The translations under genes were made by a program, and so were the position numbers. From the NCBI RefSeq assembly GCF_003075525.1, contig NZ_QDDR01000014.1, positions 1 through 64,000 of the forward strand: a stretch of DNA of 64,000 nucleotides. The letters are read 5' to 3'. The notes beneath the pieces were generated by a model, which was given only the letters and a program-made list of their open reading frames with translations, was not told the DNA's origin and ran no database searches. This document shows, in pieces, positions 20,770-31,000 of this stretch (its first letter is position 1; every line of letters starts with the position of its first letter). Source of the stretch: Pararhodobacter aggregans. Lineage in GTDB: Bacteria; Pseudomonadota; Alphaproteobacteria; Rhodobacterales; Rhodobacteraceae.

Positions 20770-21916
20770 CGCGCTGGTCATCGGCGCCGGTCCCGCCGGG
20801 CTGATGGCCGCCGACCGTTTGCTGTCTGCCGGATGCTCCGTGCTGCTGGCCGAGGCCAAGCCCTCACCCGCGCGAAAGCTGCTGATGGCGGGCAAGTCGG
20901 GCCTCAACATCACCAGGGACGAGGGGTTCGCAACCTTCCTCGCCGCCTATGCCGAGGCCGCCGACTGGCTGCGCCCGATGCTCGCGGCCTTCGGTCCCGC
21001 CGAGGTGCAGGATTGGATGCGTGGCTACGGGCAGGAGGTCTTCACCGGCTCCACCGGTCGGGTCTTTCCCAAGGCGATGAAGGCCTCGCCCCTGCTGCGC
21101 GCCTGGCTGATGGATCTGGGCGCCCGGGGCCTCGACCTCAGGACCCGCTGGCGCTGGACCGGCGCCGGGTTCGACACGCCCGAGGGGCCGGTTGTGGTGA
21201 CGCCCAAGGCGACCGTCCTGGCGCTGGGCGGTGCCAGCTGGGCGCGGCTGGGCTCGGACGGGGCTTGGGCGCCTTTGTTGGCCGCGCAGGGGGTGGCGCT
21301 GGCCCCGTTCCAGCCGGCGAACATGGGGTTCCGGGTCGACTGGTCCCCGCATATGGCCAAACACTTCGGCCAGCCCCTGAAGAACATCGCCCTGATCGCC
21401 GGCGCGCAGCGGGTCCGGGGCGAGGCGGTGATCTCGGCCCGGGGCTTGGAGGGCGGCGGGATCTATGCCGTCAGCCGTGCCCTGCGCGAAGGGGCGGCGC
21501 TGCGCATCGACCTCTTCCCCGACCTCGAGGCGGGCGCGCTGGCAGAGCGGTTGGCGAAACGGCCGAAGGGCGAGACGTCGGCCAATACCCTGCGAAAGCT
21601 GGGCCTGACCGATGCCCGCCTCGCGCTGGTGCAGGAATTCGTCCGACCGCTTCCCCCCGACCCCGCCGCGCTGCTGAAAGCCCTGCCGGTGCCGCTGCAG
21701 GGCTCCCGCCCGATGGACGAGGCGATCTCGACCGCGGGCGGCATTCCCCGGGCGGAACTGACCGAAGACCTGATGCTGAAACGCCTGCCCGGCTGGTTCG
21801 CGGCCGGTGAGATGCTGGATTGGGAGGCGCCGACCGGGGGCTATCTGCTGACCGCCTGTCTGGCGACCGGACGCTGGGCCGGGGATGCCGCGGCGCGGTT
21901 CATCCAATCCCGGTGA
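20759..21916 (+). CDS. NAD(P)/FAD-dependent oxidoreductase of the HI0933/YhiN family
   Basis: A 385-residue flavoprotein. The N-terminal dinucleotide-binding motif is ALVIGAGPAGLMAADRLL, followed by the family hallmark ARKLLMAGKSGLNIT and a C-terminal GEMLDWEAPTGGYLLTACLATGR FAD-contacting block. The physiological substrate of this family is unknown. The start at 20759 is chosen for MTPDALVIGAG. It ends the maf operon and its last 17 bases overlap the convergent PPTase gene. Confidence 0.9.
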   Translation: MTPDALVIGAGPAGLMAADRLLSAGCSVLLAEAKPSPARKLLMAGKSGLNITRDEGFATFLAAYAEAADWLRPMLAAFGPAEVQDWMRGYGQEVFTGSTGRVFPKAMKASPLLRAWLMDLGARGLDLRTRWRWTGAGFDTPEGPVVVTPKATVLALGGASWARLGSDGAWAPLLAAQGVALAPFQPANMGFRVDWSPHMAKHFGQPLKNIALIAGAQRVRGEAVISARGLEGGGIYAVSRALREGAALRIDLFPDLEAGALAERLAKRPKGETSANTLRKLGLTDARLALVQEFVRPLPPDPAALLKALPVPLQGSRPMDEAISTAGGIPRAELTEDLMLKRLPGWFAAGEMLDWEAPTGGYLLTACLATGRWAGDAAARFIQSR

Positions 21917-22520
21917 GGATGAAGCCCGCGCCGATGGCAAACCGCCCCTCCAGCGCCTGCCCGGCGCGGAACGGGCCGACATCGCGCTGCCAGACGGCGC
22001 GGAACACGCCCTCGCCCAGTTCCACGGCGAAGGTCTCGAAGCCGAAAAGCTGTTTCGTGACAGGATATTGCGCCTTGTAGGCGCATTCCTTGGCGCTGAA
22101 GATCAGCCGCGCTGTCCGTCCATCGGCGCCGCGTTCGCCGGGCAACAGCACCGTTTCCCGCACCTCCTCCGGCAGGTCCTGATCCAGCTCCAGATCAATC
22201 CCGACCAGCCCCGGGCCGGTCACCGCCAAAGCCCAGCCGCCCGCATGGGTGATCGACCCCCGGACCCCCGGCGGCCAGACTGGCGCCCGGTCCGGCCCCA
22301 TCGGCAGCGCCACGTCCCGGCCCAAGGCCGTCCGCGCCGCCGCCCGTCCGGCCGAGAACTCGGCCCGCCGCGCCGGGACCGCGCCAGAAAGCGCGGCCTC
22401 TTCCTCTGGTTTCAGCGAAACACCGTCGACCGGCGCGATCCCAACCGGCAGCCCCGGAAACACCGACGCCGCCAGCCCGAGAAGCTGGCGGCGCAGGAAG
22501 GGATCGCCGGGCGCGCTCAC
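21900..22520 (-). CDS. 4'-phosphopantetheinyl transferase (EntD/Sfp type)
   Basis: A 206-residue PPTase. It has the RAAARTALGR segment, the VRGSITHAGG core, the magnesium-binding GIDLELD, and IFSAKECAYKAQYP with the catalytic Glu and Lys. The architecture matches EntD-like enzymes. It would convert apo carrier proteins to the holo form using CoA. The GTG start overlaps the NRPS stop as GTGA, so it is probably co-translated and dedicated to the PKS and NRPS carrier domains upstream (PKS Ser1776, NRPS Ser1424). Its 3' end overlaps the convergent flavoprotein gene. Confidence 0.92.
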   Translation of the reverse strand: MSAPGDPFLRRQLLGLAASVFPGLPVGIAPVDGVSLKPEEEAALSGAVPARRAEFSAGRAAARTALGRDVALPMGPDRAPVWPPGVRGSITHAGGWALAVTGPGLVGIDLELDQDLPEEVRETVLLPGERGADGRTARLIFSAKECAYKAQYPVTKQLFGFETFAVELGEGVFRAVWQRDVGPFRAGQALEGRFAIGAGFILTGIG

Positions 22521-25500
22521 CCCAGCTTGCTCAGCCGTTCCGCCCGCATCGCCCGGCGCTTGGACATCGCGTCCAGCCGCCCGCGCGCAGCCTCGGCCTC
22601 GACCGCGGGTTCGGCCACCGGGGCGGCCCCCGAGGTGGCCCCCGAGGCGGCGGTCACCGGCTTCAGCTTGCCGTCGATATGGCCCGCCAGCGCCGAGAGG
22701 ACCGGGAAGCGGAACACATCGGTGATCGAGAGACCCGGCAGGGCAAGCCCCTCGCGGATCTCGCGATGCGCCTGCACGGCCAGAAGCGAATGGCCGCCCA
22801 GCTGGAAGAAATTGTCCGAAGGCTTGACCTCGGCCACGCCCAGCACCTTCTGCCAGATCGCCGCGATCCGCGCCTGCGTATCCCCCGCATTGGCCGCCAC
22901 CGGCGCTGCGACGGGTGCCGCGCGGACCACAGCCTGCGGGGCGGGCAGCGCCTTGCGGTCGATCTTCTTGTTCGGCGTCAGCGGGAAGCTCTCCAGCCGG
23001 ACCACGGCCGAGGGCACCATATGCGCGGGCAGCACCGAGGCCAGCTGCGCCTTCAGCCCGGCGGTATCGGCATGGCCCAGCACATAGGCCACCAGCCGCA
23101 CGTCGCCCGGCTGATCCTCGCGCGCCATGACCACCGATTGCGTGACCCCGGGCAGCGCATCCAGCTGCGTCTCGATCTCGCCCAGTTCGATCCGGTAGCC
23201 GCGGATCTTCACCTGATGGTCGGCCCGGCCGAGGAAATCGACCCCGCCATCAGCGCGCAGCCGCACCAGATCCCCGGTGCGATAGAGCCGCTCGCCGCCG
23301 ATCTCCACGAACCGCTCAGCGGTTAGCGCCTCGCGCCGCCAGTAACCGCGCGTGACGCCAGAGCCGCCGATCCACAGCTCGCCCTCCTGCCCCAGCGGCA
23401 CCGGGCGCTGGTCGTCGTCCAGCACATGCAGCGTGGTGTTGGCGATGGGCGTGCCGATGCCGACCACCCCCTCGCCGCCTTTCGACAGCGCGGTCGTGGA
23501 CCAGATCGTCGTCTCGGTCGGGCCGTACATGTTCTGCACCGGCCCGCCGATGATCCCGGCCAGATCGGCGGCCAGCGCGCCCGGCAGCGCCTCGCCCCCG
23601 ACCATCAGCTGTTTCACCTGCGACAGGGCCGCGCGGGCCTCATCATTGCCGGTCAGCATGCGCGCCATCGACGGGGTGCATTGCAGATGCGTCACGCCAT
23701 GGCGCTGGATCTGCGCCGCCAGCGAGAAATCGTCCGCCGCCAGCTGCGCCGGCGCGTTCGAGCGTTTCAGCACCTCGGCCAGCGGCCAGAGCCCTTCCAG
23801 CACCTGCGAGGTGGGGATGCCGTAATCGATCAGGCAACCGATCTCGCCCACGCCGATCCGCTTCAACTGCTCGACGCGGCGCAGGCAATCCTCGACCGTG
23901 CCGAACAGGCCCGAATCCTCGAAATAGCGGTTGAACGCATAATCCAGGATCCCGTCCACCTCGTCCTGGCTGAGCGTGCCGAGGTCGATCTCCATCGGGT
24001 TGGTGGTGCCCTTCGGTTTCTTGAAGGCCGGGAAGGCCCAGGCGTATTGCTTGAGCAGCGCCGCCGCCGACATCAGGTAGCTTTTCATCGGCCCGCGCGC
24101 GGTTTCGCGGGCCAGATCACGGGTGCGCGCCACATAGGTGTGCAGCATCATCGTGACGATATGGTCCTTCGGATCGCGGCCGACCTCGCGCAGGGCCTCG
24201 TGATAGATGGCGATCTTTTCCGCCACCTCGTCGATGGACTGGCCCAGCAGGTGGGTCAGCACGTTGGCGCCGATCCGCCCCGCCTCGCGCCAGGTTTCGG
24301 GGTTGCCGGCGGTGGTCAGCCAGATCGGCAATTCCTTGGACACCGGGCGCGGCAGCGATTGCAGGCTGCGGGTCTCGCCGTTGTGGTCGAAGTCCACCGC
24401 CTCGCCTCGCCAGAGCGCGCGCACCTTCTCGATCGTGTCGAGCATCGCCGCCTTGTTGTTCGGCACCGAGTTTTCCGGTCTCAGCACAAAGTCGACCGGA
24501 TGCCAGCCCGAGGCCATGCCGATCCCGGCCCGCCCGTTGGTCAGATTGTCGATGACCGCCCATTCCTCGGCGATCCTCAGCGGATGGTGCAGGGGCGCCA
24601 CGCAGGAGCCGCCGCGCACGCCGATATTCTTCGTGACCGCCGCCACGGCCGCGCCGGTGACAGAGGGGTTCGGATAGGGGCCGCCGAAGGCGTGGAAATG
24701 GCGTTCCGGGGTCCAGACGGCGCTGAACCCGTGGGTATCGGCGAATTTGGCGCCTTCGAGCAGCAATTCGTATTTCTGGGGCCCCGGGCCGTCGTCATTG
24801 CCCCAGTAGAACAGGCTGAAATCCATCTTCTGGTCGAGGATCGGCAGCGAGCCGCCCGAGACCATCATCCGGTCCTCGTCCGAGGTCAGCACCAGCTTGA
24901 ACCCGCGGGACAGCGTCCAGAAGAGCTCCAGCACCGAGATGTCGAAGGACAGCGAGGTCACGGCCAGCCAGACCCCCGGCGGGTCATGGCGGATGCGGTC
25001 ATCCATCCCGGCGAAGAAATTGGCGACGTTGCGGTGTTCGACCATCACCCCCTTGGGCAGGCCGGTCGAGCCCGAGGTATAGATCAGATAGGCGAGGTTT
25101 TCGGGCGCGGCGCCGGTTTCCGGGTTGGTTTCCGGGGCCGAGGCAAGGCGGGTGTCGGTGTCCAGTACCAGCAGCTCCGCCGCATGCGCGGGCAGCGCGT
25201 CGATCAGCCCCGATTGCGTGACGATCACCGGCGCGCCGCTGTCGGTCAGGAAATGCTGCAAGCGGTCGGCGGGATAGGACGGGTCCATCGGCACATAGGC
25301 GCCGCCCGCCTTGAGGATGCCCAGCGCGCCGATCAGCAGATCGGGCGAGCGGCGGGTACAGAGGGCGACCGGCGTATCCGGCGCGATGCCGAGGCCCTGC
25401 AGCACATGCGCCACCTTGTTGGCGCGGGCGTTGAGCTGGGCATAGGTCAGGCTCACCCCTTCAAAGACCAGCGCCACGGCATCCGGCGTGCGGGCGACCT

Positions 25501-27058
25501 GCGCCTCGAACAGGCGGCTGATGGTCTGGTTGTCGAAATTGCGGGCGGTAGCGTTCAGGCGGTCCATGACCGCGCGCTCCGGGGCGCCGATCCGGTCGAG
25601 GTCGGCGAGCGGCGCATCGCCCGCCCCCGCCAGATGCGCGATCCGCGCGGCGAACAGGTCCAGCGTCGCCTCGTCCAGTTTCGACAGATCGGCCGACAGG
25701 CTCAGCCCCTCGGGTCCGGCCACCAGACACAGCGCCGTGCCCTCGATCCGCTGGCCGGTCTCCGACAGGCCCAGCGCAGGCAGGGCCAGCGGCATCAGGG
25801 CCGGGTCACGGCCGATCAGGTCGCGCGCATAGGCCGGGTGTTGCGCCGCCCTCGCCATCAAATCCGAAATCGAGGCCTCTATGGCGCCAAGGCTTTCGCC
25901 TTTGGGCGCCATCGGCAGCCAGCCCGCGATATAGGCGGGCGCCGCGGCCTGGGCCGCCGCCGTCGCCTGACCGCGATAGGCCCAGCCGCCCGGGGCATAG
26001 GCAGCGATGATCGCCGCCGCGCGGGCCGCCGAAACGCCGGTCAGCGCGCGGGTGGTGATGCCCTGCCCCTGTGCCCGGGCCGACACTTCCGCCGGGGCGA
26101 AGCCCTGCAGCGCCTTGCGCCAGCCCGCCTCGCCCGGGGCCAGTGGTGCCATCGCCTCGGTCAGCGCGGGGTCGGGCAGGGGCAGAACCTCACCCACCGC
26201 AACCACATCGCTTTCGGGCAGTCCGCCCAGACAGGTGATCCCGCCCAGTCGCACCGCGCCACTGCCGCAGGCGATGACCGGCTCGTCACCGGCCTCCAGC
26301 ACCTTGCCCGGGGCACCCTGACCCTCCATCACCTCGGCCGAGGTCACGGCGAAGATGCCCTTTGCCGTCTCGATCTTCGGCAGCGCCAACGGGTTCCAAT
26401 AGCCGCCGTGATCCAGCGCGCGGACCAGCTGCGCCAGCTCCTCGGCCGGACGGGCGAAATCGAGCCGCGCCGCCGTCGCCGGCCGGTCGTCGCGCTTGCA
26501 AAGCGTGCGCTGGCTCAGATCCTGTGCGCGACGGCCGGGGATCCCGGCCTCCAGCGCGCCGACCACGAAGGGGAAACTCTCGATGGCGGCGGCATAGCAG
26601 CGCGCGTTCAGCGAAAAAGCCGTGTCGTCCGGGGCGATGTCGAACAGCGCCTGCTCGACGATATCGCCCTCGTCCACCCCGCCCTCGATCAGATGCCAGG
26701 TGATCCCGTGCCGTGCCTCGCCCTGCATCAGCGCCCAGACCGGCGCGTTGAGCCCGGCGTAGCGCGGCAGCGGGCCGTCGTGGAAATTGACCGCGCCCTT
26801 GGCGGCACGCGACAGCAGCGCTTCGGGCAGGACAGAGAGGTTGGCGATGGACAACAGCCAGTCGAAATCCGCCGTGATCCTGTCCTCGATCCCCTTGCCG
26901 GGCGCCACCACCGGGATGCCCGCGCCGGTGGCCCAGGCGATGACCTCGGAATTGCGGCTGGCGACGGTGACGATCCGGTGTCCGCGGCCGGTCAGCACCT
27001 TGGCGCATTGCACCAGAAGGGATTCGTTGCCCACCAGGACACATGAAAACGGCGTCAT
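22517..27058 (-). CDS. NRPS initiation-like module: formyltransferase, adenylation with inserted luciferase-like monooxygenase, carrier protein
   Basis: A 1513-residue single NRPS module. Residues 1 to about 290 resemble methionyl-tRNA formyltransferase and keep N91, H93 and D129 in the expected spacing. About 300-490 looks like a remnant of a condensation domain without a visible HHxxxDG. The adenylation domain starts near 505 (TSGSTGLPKG at about 660) and is split after the A4 motif (SFDISVLELFW). A flavin luciferase-like monooxygenase of the MupA/Atu3671 type is inserted at about 745-1095. MYGPTETT, the YRTGDLVRL block and NKKIDRKALP follow. The carrier domain has LGGHSLLAV with Ser1424. 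No thioesterase is present. The start at 27058 follows an AGGAGAG site. It lies one base after the GT2 stop and overlaps the PPTase start. Substrate and product are unknown. Confidence 0.9.
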   Translation of the reverse strand: MTPFSCVLVGNESLLVQCAKVLTGRGHRIVTVASRNSEVIAWATGAGIPVVAPGKGIEDRITADFDWLLSIANLSVLPEALLSRAAKGAVNFHDGPLPRYAGLNAPVWALMQGEARHGITWHLIEGGVDEGDIVEQALFDIAPDDTAFSLNARCYAAAIESFPFVVGALEAGIPGRRAQDLSQRTLCKRDDRPATAARLDFARPAEELAQLVRALDHGGYWNPLALPKIETAKGIFAVTSAEVMEGQGAPGKVLEAGDEPVIACGSGAVRLGGITCLGGLPESDVVAVGEVLPLPDPALTEAMAPLAPGEAGWRKALQGFAPAEVSARAQGQGITTRALTGVSAARAAAIIAAYAPGGWAYRGQATAAAQAAAPAYIAGWLPMAPKGESLGAIEASISDLMARAAQHPAYARDLIGRDPALMPLALPALGLSETGQRIEGTALCLVAGPEGLSLSADLSKLDEATLDLFAARIAHLAGAGDAPLADLDRIGAPERAVMDRLNATARNFDNQTISRLFEAQVARTPDAVALVFEGVSLTYAQLNARANKVAHVLQGLGIAPDTPVALCTRRSPDLLIGALGILKAGGAYVPMDPSYPADRLQHFLTDSGAPVIVTQSGLIDALPAHAAELLVLDTDTRLASAPETNPETGAAPENLAYLIYTSGSTGLPKGVMVEHRNVANFFAGMDDRIRHDPPGVWLAVTSLSFDISVLELFWTLSRGFKLVLTSDEDRMMVSGGSLPILDQKMDFSLFYWGNDDGPGPQKYELLLEGAKFADTHGFSAVWTPERHFHAFGGPYPNPSVTGAAVAAVTKNIGVRGGSCVAPLHHPLRIAEEWAVIDNLTNGRAGIGMASGWHPVDFVLRPENSVPNNKAAMLDTIEKVRALWRGEAVDFDHNGETRSLQSLPRPVSKELPIWLTTAGNPETWREAGRIGANVLTHLLGQSIDEVAEKIAIYHEALREVGRDPKDHIVTMMLHTYVARTRDLARETARGPMKSYLMSAAALLKQYAWAFPAFKKPKGTTNPMEIDLGTLSQDEVDGILDYAFNRYFEDSGLFGTVEDCLRRVEQLKRIGVGEIGCLIDYGIPTSQVLEGLWPLAEVLKRSNAPAQLAADDFSLAAQIQRHGVTHLQCTPSMARMLTGNDEARAALSQVKQLMVGGEALPGALAADLAGIIGGPVQNMYGPTETTIWSTTALSKGGEGVVGIGTPIANTTLHVLDDDQRPVPLGQEGELWIGGSGVTRGYWRREALTAERFVEIGGERLYRTGDLVRLRADGGVDFLGRADHQVKIRGYRIELGEIETQLDALPGVTQSVVMAREDQPGDVRLVAYVLGHADTAGLKAQLASVLPAHMVPSAVVRLESFPLTPNKKIDRKALPAPQAVVRAAPVAAPVAANAGDTQARIAAIWQKVLGVAEVKPSDNFFQLGGHSLLAVQAHREIREGLALPGLSITDVFRFPVLSALAGHIDGKLKPVTAASGATSGAAPVAEPAVEAEAARGRLDAMSKRRAMRAERLSKLG

Positions 27059-27059
27059 C

Positions 27060-28016
27060 TCAACTCTCCTGCACAAGCCTTTTCGCGGGGCGCGATCCGA
27101 AGCTGTGTTTCAGAAGATCGCGGAGAAAATATGGCGGATTAACCTTTGGTTTCCTTTGAACCAGGACCCGGGCCCCATAGATGCCCAGCCCCGCCACATG
27201 CGCCAGCGTCGCCGCCATGGCGTAAAGCGCCCCGTGGTTCTTTTCGAAATAGTACCGGCGCGAGCGGAACCAATAGTCCGGCACCCGCCGCCATTCCTTC
27301 ATGCCGGTCGAGACCGAGCCCAGATGCATGACCCGGCTTTCGACCACATAGACCGTGGGCCAACTGGCCATGGCAGCGCGGCGGCAGAGGTCGGTTTCCT
27401 CGAAATAGAGGAAGAACGTCTCGTCGAAGAGGCCGATTTGGTCCAGCACGGCCTGCCGCATCAGGACCGAAGCCCCCGCCAGCCAATCCACCCGCGTTGT
27501 CTGTGTCGGCAGCGGCGGCGCGACAATCGCGTTCTTCAACAGCTTCGACACCGGCCCGGTCTTCGCCGCCCCCTCGAATTCGCTGGCGATGGAGGGGAAG
27601 CGGAACGCCGTGGTATGCGGTTCGCCATCCTCGCCATGGATGTGGCTGCCGGCGAAGCCGACCTCGGGATGGGTGTCGAGGTAATCGACCAGCGCCCGGA
27701 TCGCATCGGGCGCGGGGAAGGCGTCCGAGTTCAGGATATAGACGTAATCGGGGCTCGTGCCGTCCGGCAACCCTGCCCGGATGCCGACATTGTTGCCCGC
27801 GCCGTAGCCGCCGTTGCGCCCCGACTGGATCACCCGCACCCGGGGCCAGTCTTTCGCGGCCTCGGTCATCGCCTCGAAACTGCCGTCCTGACTGTCGTTG
27901 TCGACGATGGTGATGGCGCCGGGAATACCCTCCATCGCCACCAGCGCGGCTTCGGTGGCTTTCAGCGTCATCTCCGCCGTTCGCCAATTCAGGATCACGC
28001 AAAGCACGCTGTTCAT
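27060..28016 (-). CDS. Family 2 glycosyltransferase (rhamnosyltransferase-like)
   Basis: A 318-residue GT2 of the GT-A fold. It begins VLCVILNWRTAEMTL and has IVDNDSQDGS, the acceptor-side GGYGAGNNVGIR and the nucleotide-sugar/metal region YILNSDAFP. DETFFLYFEETDLCRRA is the ED-type catalytic block seen in WbbL-like rhamnosyltransferases. A hydrophobic stretch near residues 255-280 suggests membrane association. It is wedged between the PKS (4-base overlap) and the NRPS gene (1-base gap), so it probably glycosylates their product or a carrier-linked intermediate. The donor sugar is not determined. Confidence 0.9.
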   Translation of the reverse strand: MNSVLCVILNWRTAEMTLKATEAALVAMEGIPGAITIVDNDSQDGSFEAMTEAAKDWPRVRVIQSGRNGGYGAGNNVGIRAGLPDGTSPDYVYILNSDAFPAPDAIRALVDYLDTHPEVGFAGSHIHGEDGEPHTTAFRFPSIASEFEGAAKTGPVSKLLKNAIVAPPLPTQTTRVDWLAGASVLMRQAVLDQIGLFDETFFLYFEETDLCRRAAMASWPTVYVVESRVMHLGSVSTGMKEWRRVPDYWFRSRRYYFEKNHGALYAMAATLAHVAGLGIYGARVLVQRKPKVNPPYFLRDLLKHSFGSRPAKRLVQES

Positions 28017-31000
28017 GCCTCGGCCTCCGCGATCAGGGCTTTCAGTTTCGCCGCCATCACCCGCACATTCGGCTCCAGCACCATGCTGTCATGGTCGCCC
28101 GGCACCTCGTGGACCGAGAGCTTCGGCATGAACCGCGACCAGTCGTTGTCGTCAAAGACGTATTCCTTGGCCCGGCTGACCCAGCGCCCGCCCGTCACCT
28201 TCCAGTGACGGTCCAAGGGCGGCCGGAACAGCGCAACCGGCGCATCATAGCGGTCGAGCGCGACGAAGGGCAAAGCCTCGCGGAAGGCGGTTTCGATGGC
28301 GCGGTTGTGGAAGCCACTGTCGGCCTCGCCCGCGGCCTCGTCGGCCATGCGCGCCTGTTCCTCCTGCCAGCGTTTCCGGTCAGCCAGCCATTCGCCCAGA
28401 TAGGCGGGGCCCTTGCGGCGGAATTCGGCCAGCTTGATCGCCGCCTTGTCAGCACGGCTCAGCCACGGCCGTTCCGGCAGCGGCGTGTCGAGCAGCGTCA
28501 GCAGCCGGACCTCCTCGCCCGCCGCCCTGAGCTGCTTGGCCATCTCCAGCGCCGTCAGCCCCCCGCCCGAGAAGCCGCCCAGCAGATAGGGGCCATGCGG
28601 CTGCACCTGCCGCACCTCGGCCAGGTAATCGCGCGCCGCCTCGTCCAGCCGCCGGTGCGGTTCGGCCCCGCCCAGCAAGCCCCGGGCCTGCAAGCCATAG
28701 AAGGGCCGGTCCTTGCCCAGCAGCTGCGCCAGATGCCGCAGGTTCAGCACGTTGCCGAACATGCCGGCGACCAGGAAGAACGGCGTCTTCTCCCCGCCCT
28801 CGCCCTCGTGCATCGGCACCAGGAATTCGTAGCGCTTGACGGGCGCCGCGACGGCCGGGGCCTCGCCGGTGTCGCTGATCCCGGCGATGTCGGCGACGCG
28901 GGCGGCGATCTTTTCCACCGTCGGGGCCTCGAACAGGACGGAGATGGGGAAATCCACGCTCCATGTCTTCTTGACCCGCGCAAACAGCCGCACCGCGATC
29001 AGCGAATGCCCGCCCAGATCGAAGAAGCTGTCCTCGACGCCGACGCCCTCGACCCCAAGCAATTCTTCCCACATGGCGACCAGCATCCGCTCCACGTCAT
29101 TGCGCGGCGCGACATAGGCGCTGTCGAGGTTGGGACGCTCGAATTTCTGCCCGTCGCCGGTCTCGGCCTCCAAGGGCTGCGCGGCCTCGGCGATCAATTC
29201 CGGCAGTGTTAGAGACGAAATCACCACCTGCGATCGCCCGGTCCCCAGCGCCCGCAGGAAGGCCTCGCTCCCCTCCATGGGCGTGATGCCCTGCGCCAGA
29301 TTGCGGGCCAGACGCGCCTCGCCGGGGCTGAGCGCGCGGTCGGCACCGGCGTCGGTGAACTCGACCTCCGAGGGCAACAGCGGCGCGGGCGCGCCAAAGC
29401 CGCCTTCCAGCCGCTTGATGGTAAAGCGCCGGATCTCGGCGCAGACGCGGCCCTCGGGCGTCGCCAGCGTCACGTCGAAACTGGCGAAACCGGGTTCGGC
29501 GGGGGCGATGCGGATATGGCTGACGATCTGCGCGGGCAGGGCGGAATAGACCCTGACATTGCCATAACTGACCGGCACCCAGAGCGCGCGGCCCTGATAG
29601 CCGGGGATCAGCTCCATCGCCCAGCCGGTCGCCAGATCCATCAGCGCCGGGTGCAGGACATAGCCCTGATCCAGATCGCCGCGGAAGGCTTCGGGCAGGG
29701 ACAGCCGGGCGATCCCCTCGCCCGCGCCATAGGCCACGCGGTTCAGCACCCGCCAGCGGGGGCCGAAGTTGAGGTGATGCTCCTGCCCGGTGGCGATGCC
29801 GCCCGCGTCCTCGCGAATGCCGGTCAGGCAGCGCGCCTCGGTTCCGGCCACATCCAGCCCAGCGGCGGGGGCAATCGCCCCCATGTTGACCCTGGCCGAG
29901 GCGTTCAGCACGAACCCCTGCCGCCCGCGCAGGCTGACCTCGGAGCGCAGCGCGAAATCGTAGCCCGCGTCCGAGCGGGTCAGCACCACCTCCACCGCCT
30001 TCGGCTGGTCCACCTCCAGCGCGCGGAAGAAGGTCAGGTCGGCGATCTCGAAAGGCTCGACCTCGCCCTGGCCGTGCAGCGATTGCACGGCGATTTCCAG
30101 GATGCCGGTGCCGGGGACCAGCGCCTTGCCGTCCTTGGTCCGGTGTTCGTCCAAGAGCCACATGTCGGTGGAATAGGTCGCTGTGAAGCGCCGGTTCATC
30201 GAGGCGTCGAAACCCACCCGGTCCAGCAAAGGGACCGTTGCGGGTGCGTCGGGCAAAGCGGGGGCCTTGCCGCTGCGGGCGGCCATCGCCTCGGCCGCCA
30301 TGCCGACCTCGGCCCAGATGCCCCAGTCGATGGCGGTGACTTTCGTCTTGCCGCTGCGGGCCTTGGCCCAGGCGTTCAGGTATTCGTTCGCCGCGACGTA
30401 ATCGACCTGCCCGGCGGGCGCGGTGAGCGTCGAGGTCGAGGAGAAGACGACGATCCGCTCCACCGCGCCGTCGGGCAACAGCGCGTCGAGGACCCGCGTG
30501 CCGTGGACCTTGGGCGCGAAAACCGATTCCACGCTGCCGACGGTCTTGGCGGCGAGCGGCGCGTCGTCGATGGCGCCGGCCGCGTGGATCACGCCGTGGA
30601 CCGCGCCGAAGCGGGCTTTCGCGGCATCGAACGCGCGGCGCATGTCGTCGATGTTGCAGACGTCGGCGGCGGCCACCATCACCTCGGCGCCGAGCGATTC
30701 CAGTCTCTCGACCTGCAGAATCCGGCGCAAGGCGGGCCCGCCCTGGGCCTTCACCGCCTCCCATTCCGCGCGGGGCGGCAGGGCGGTGCGGGCCAGCAGT
30801 ACGATCTTCGCCTTGGAGCGCTGGATCAGCGCCTCGCCCACCGTCTGGCCGATCCCGCCGAAGCCGCCGGTGATGACCCAGACCCCGCCTTGCGGCAGGT
30901 CGGGCAGCGCGTCCAGCCCCTGCGGGCGCAGGCGTTGTTCATAGCGTTTTCCGTCCCGCAGCGCGGCGACCGCGGTCGAGGGCGCGGCCAGCAGTTCCTC

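Noticed and set aside
21900-22520. PPTase gene as a fatty-acid AcpS
   Set aside because: Its length and SITH and SAKE motifs match EntD/Sfp type rather than the shorter AcpS.
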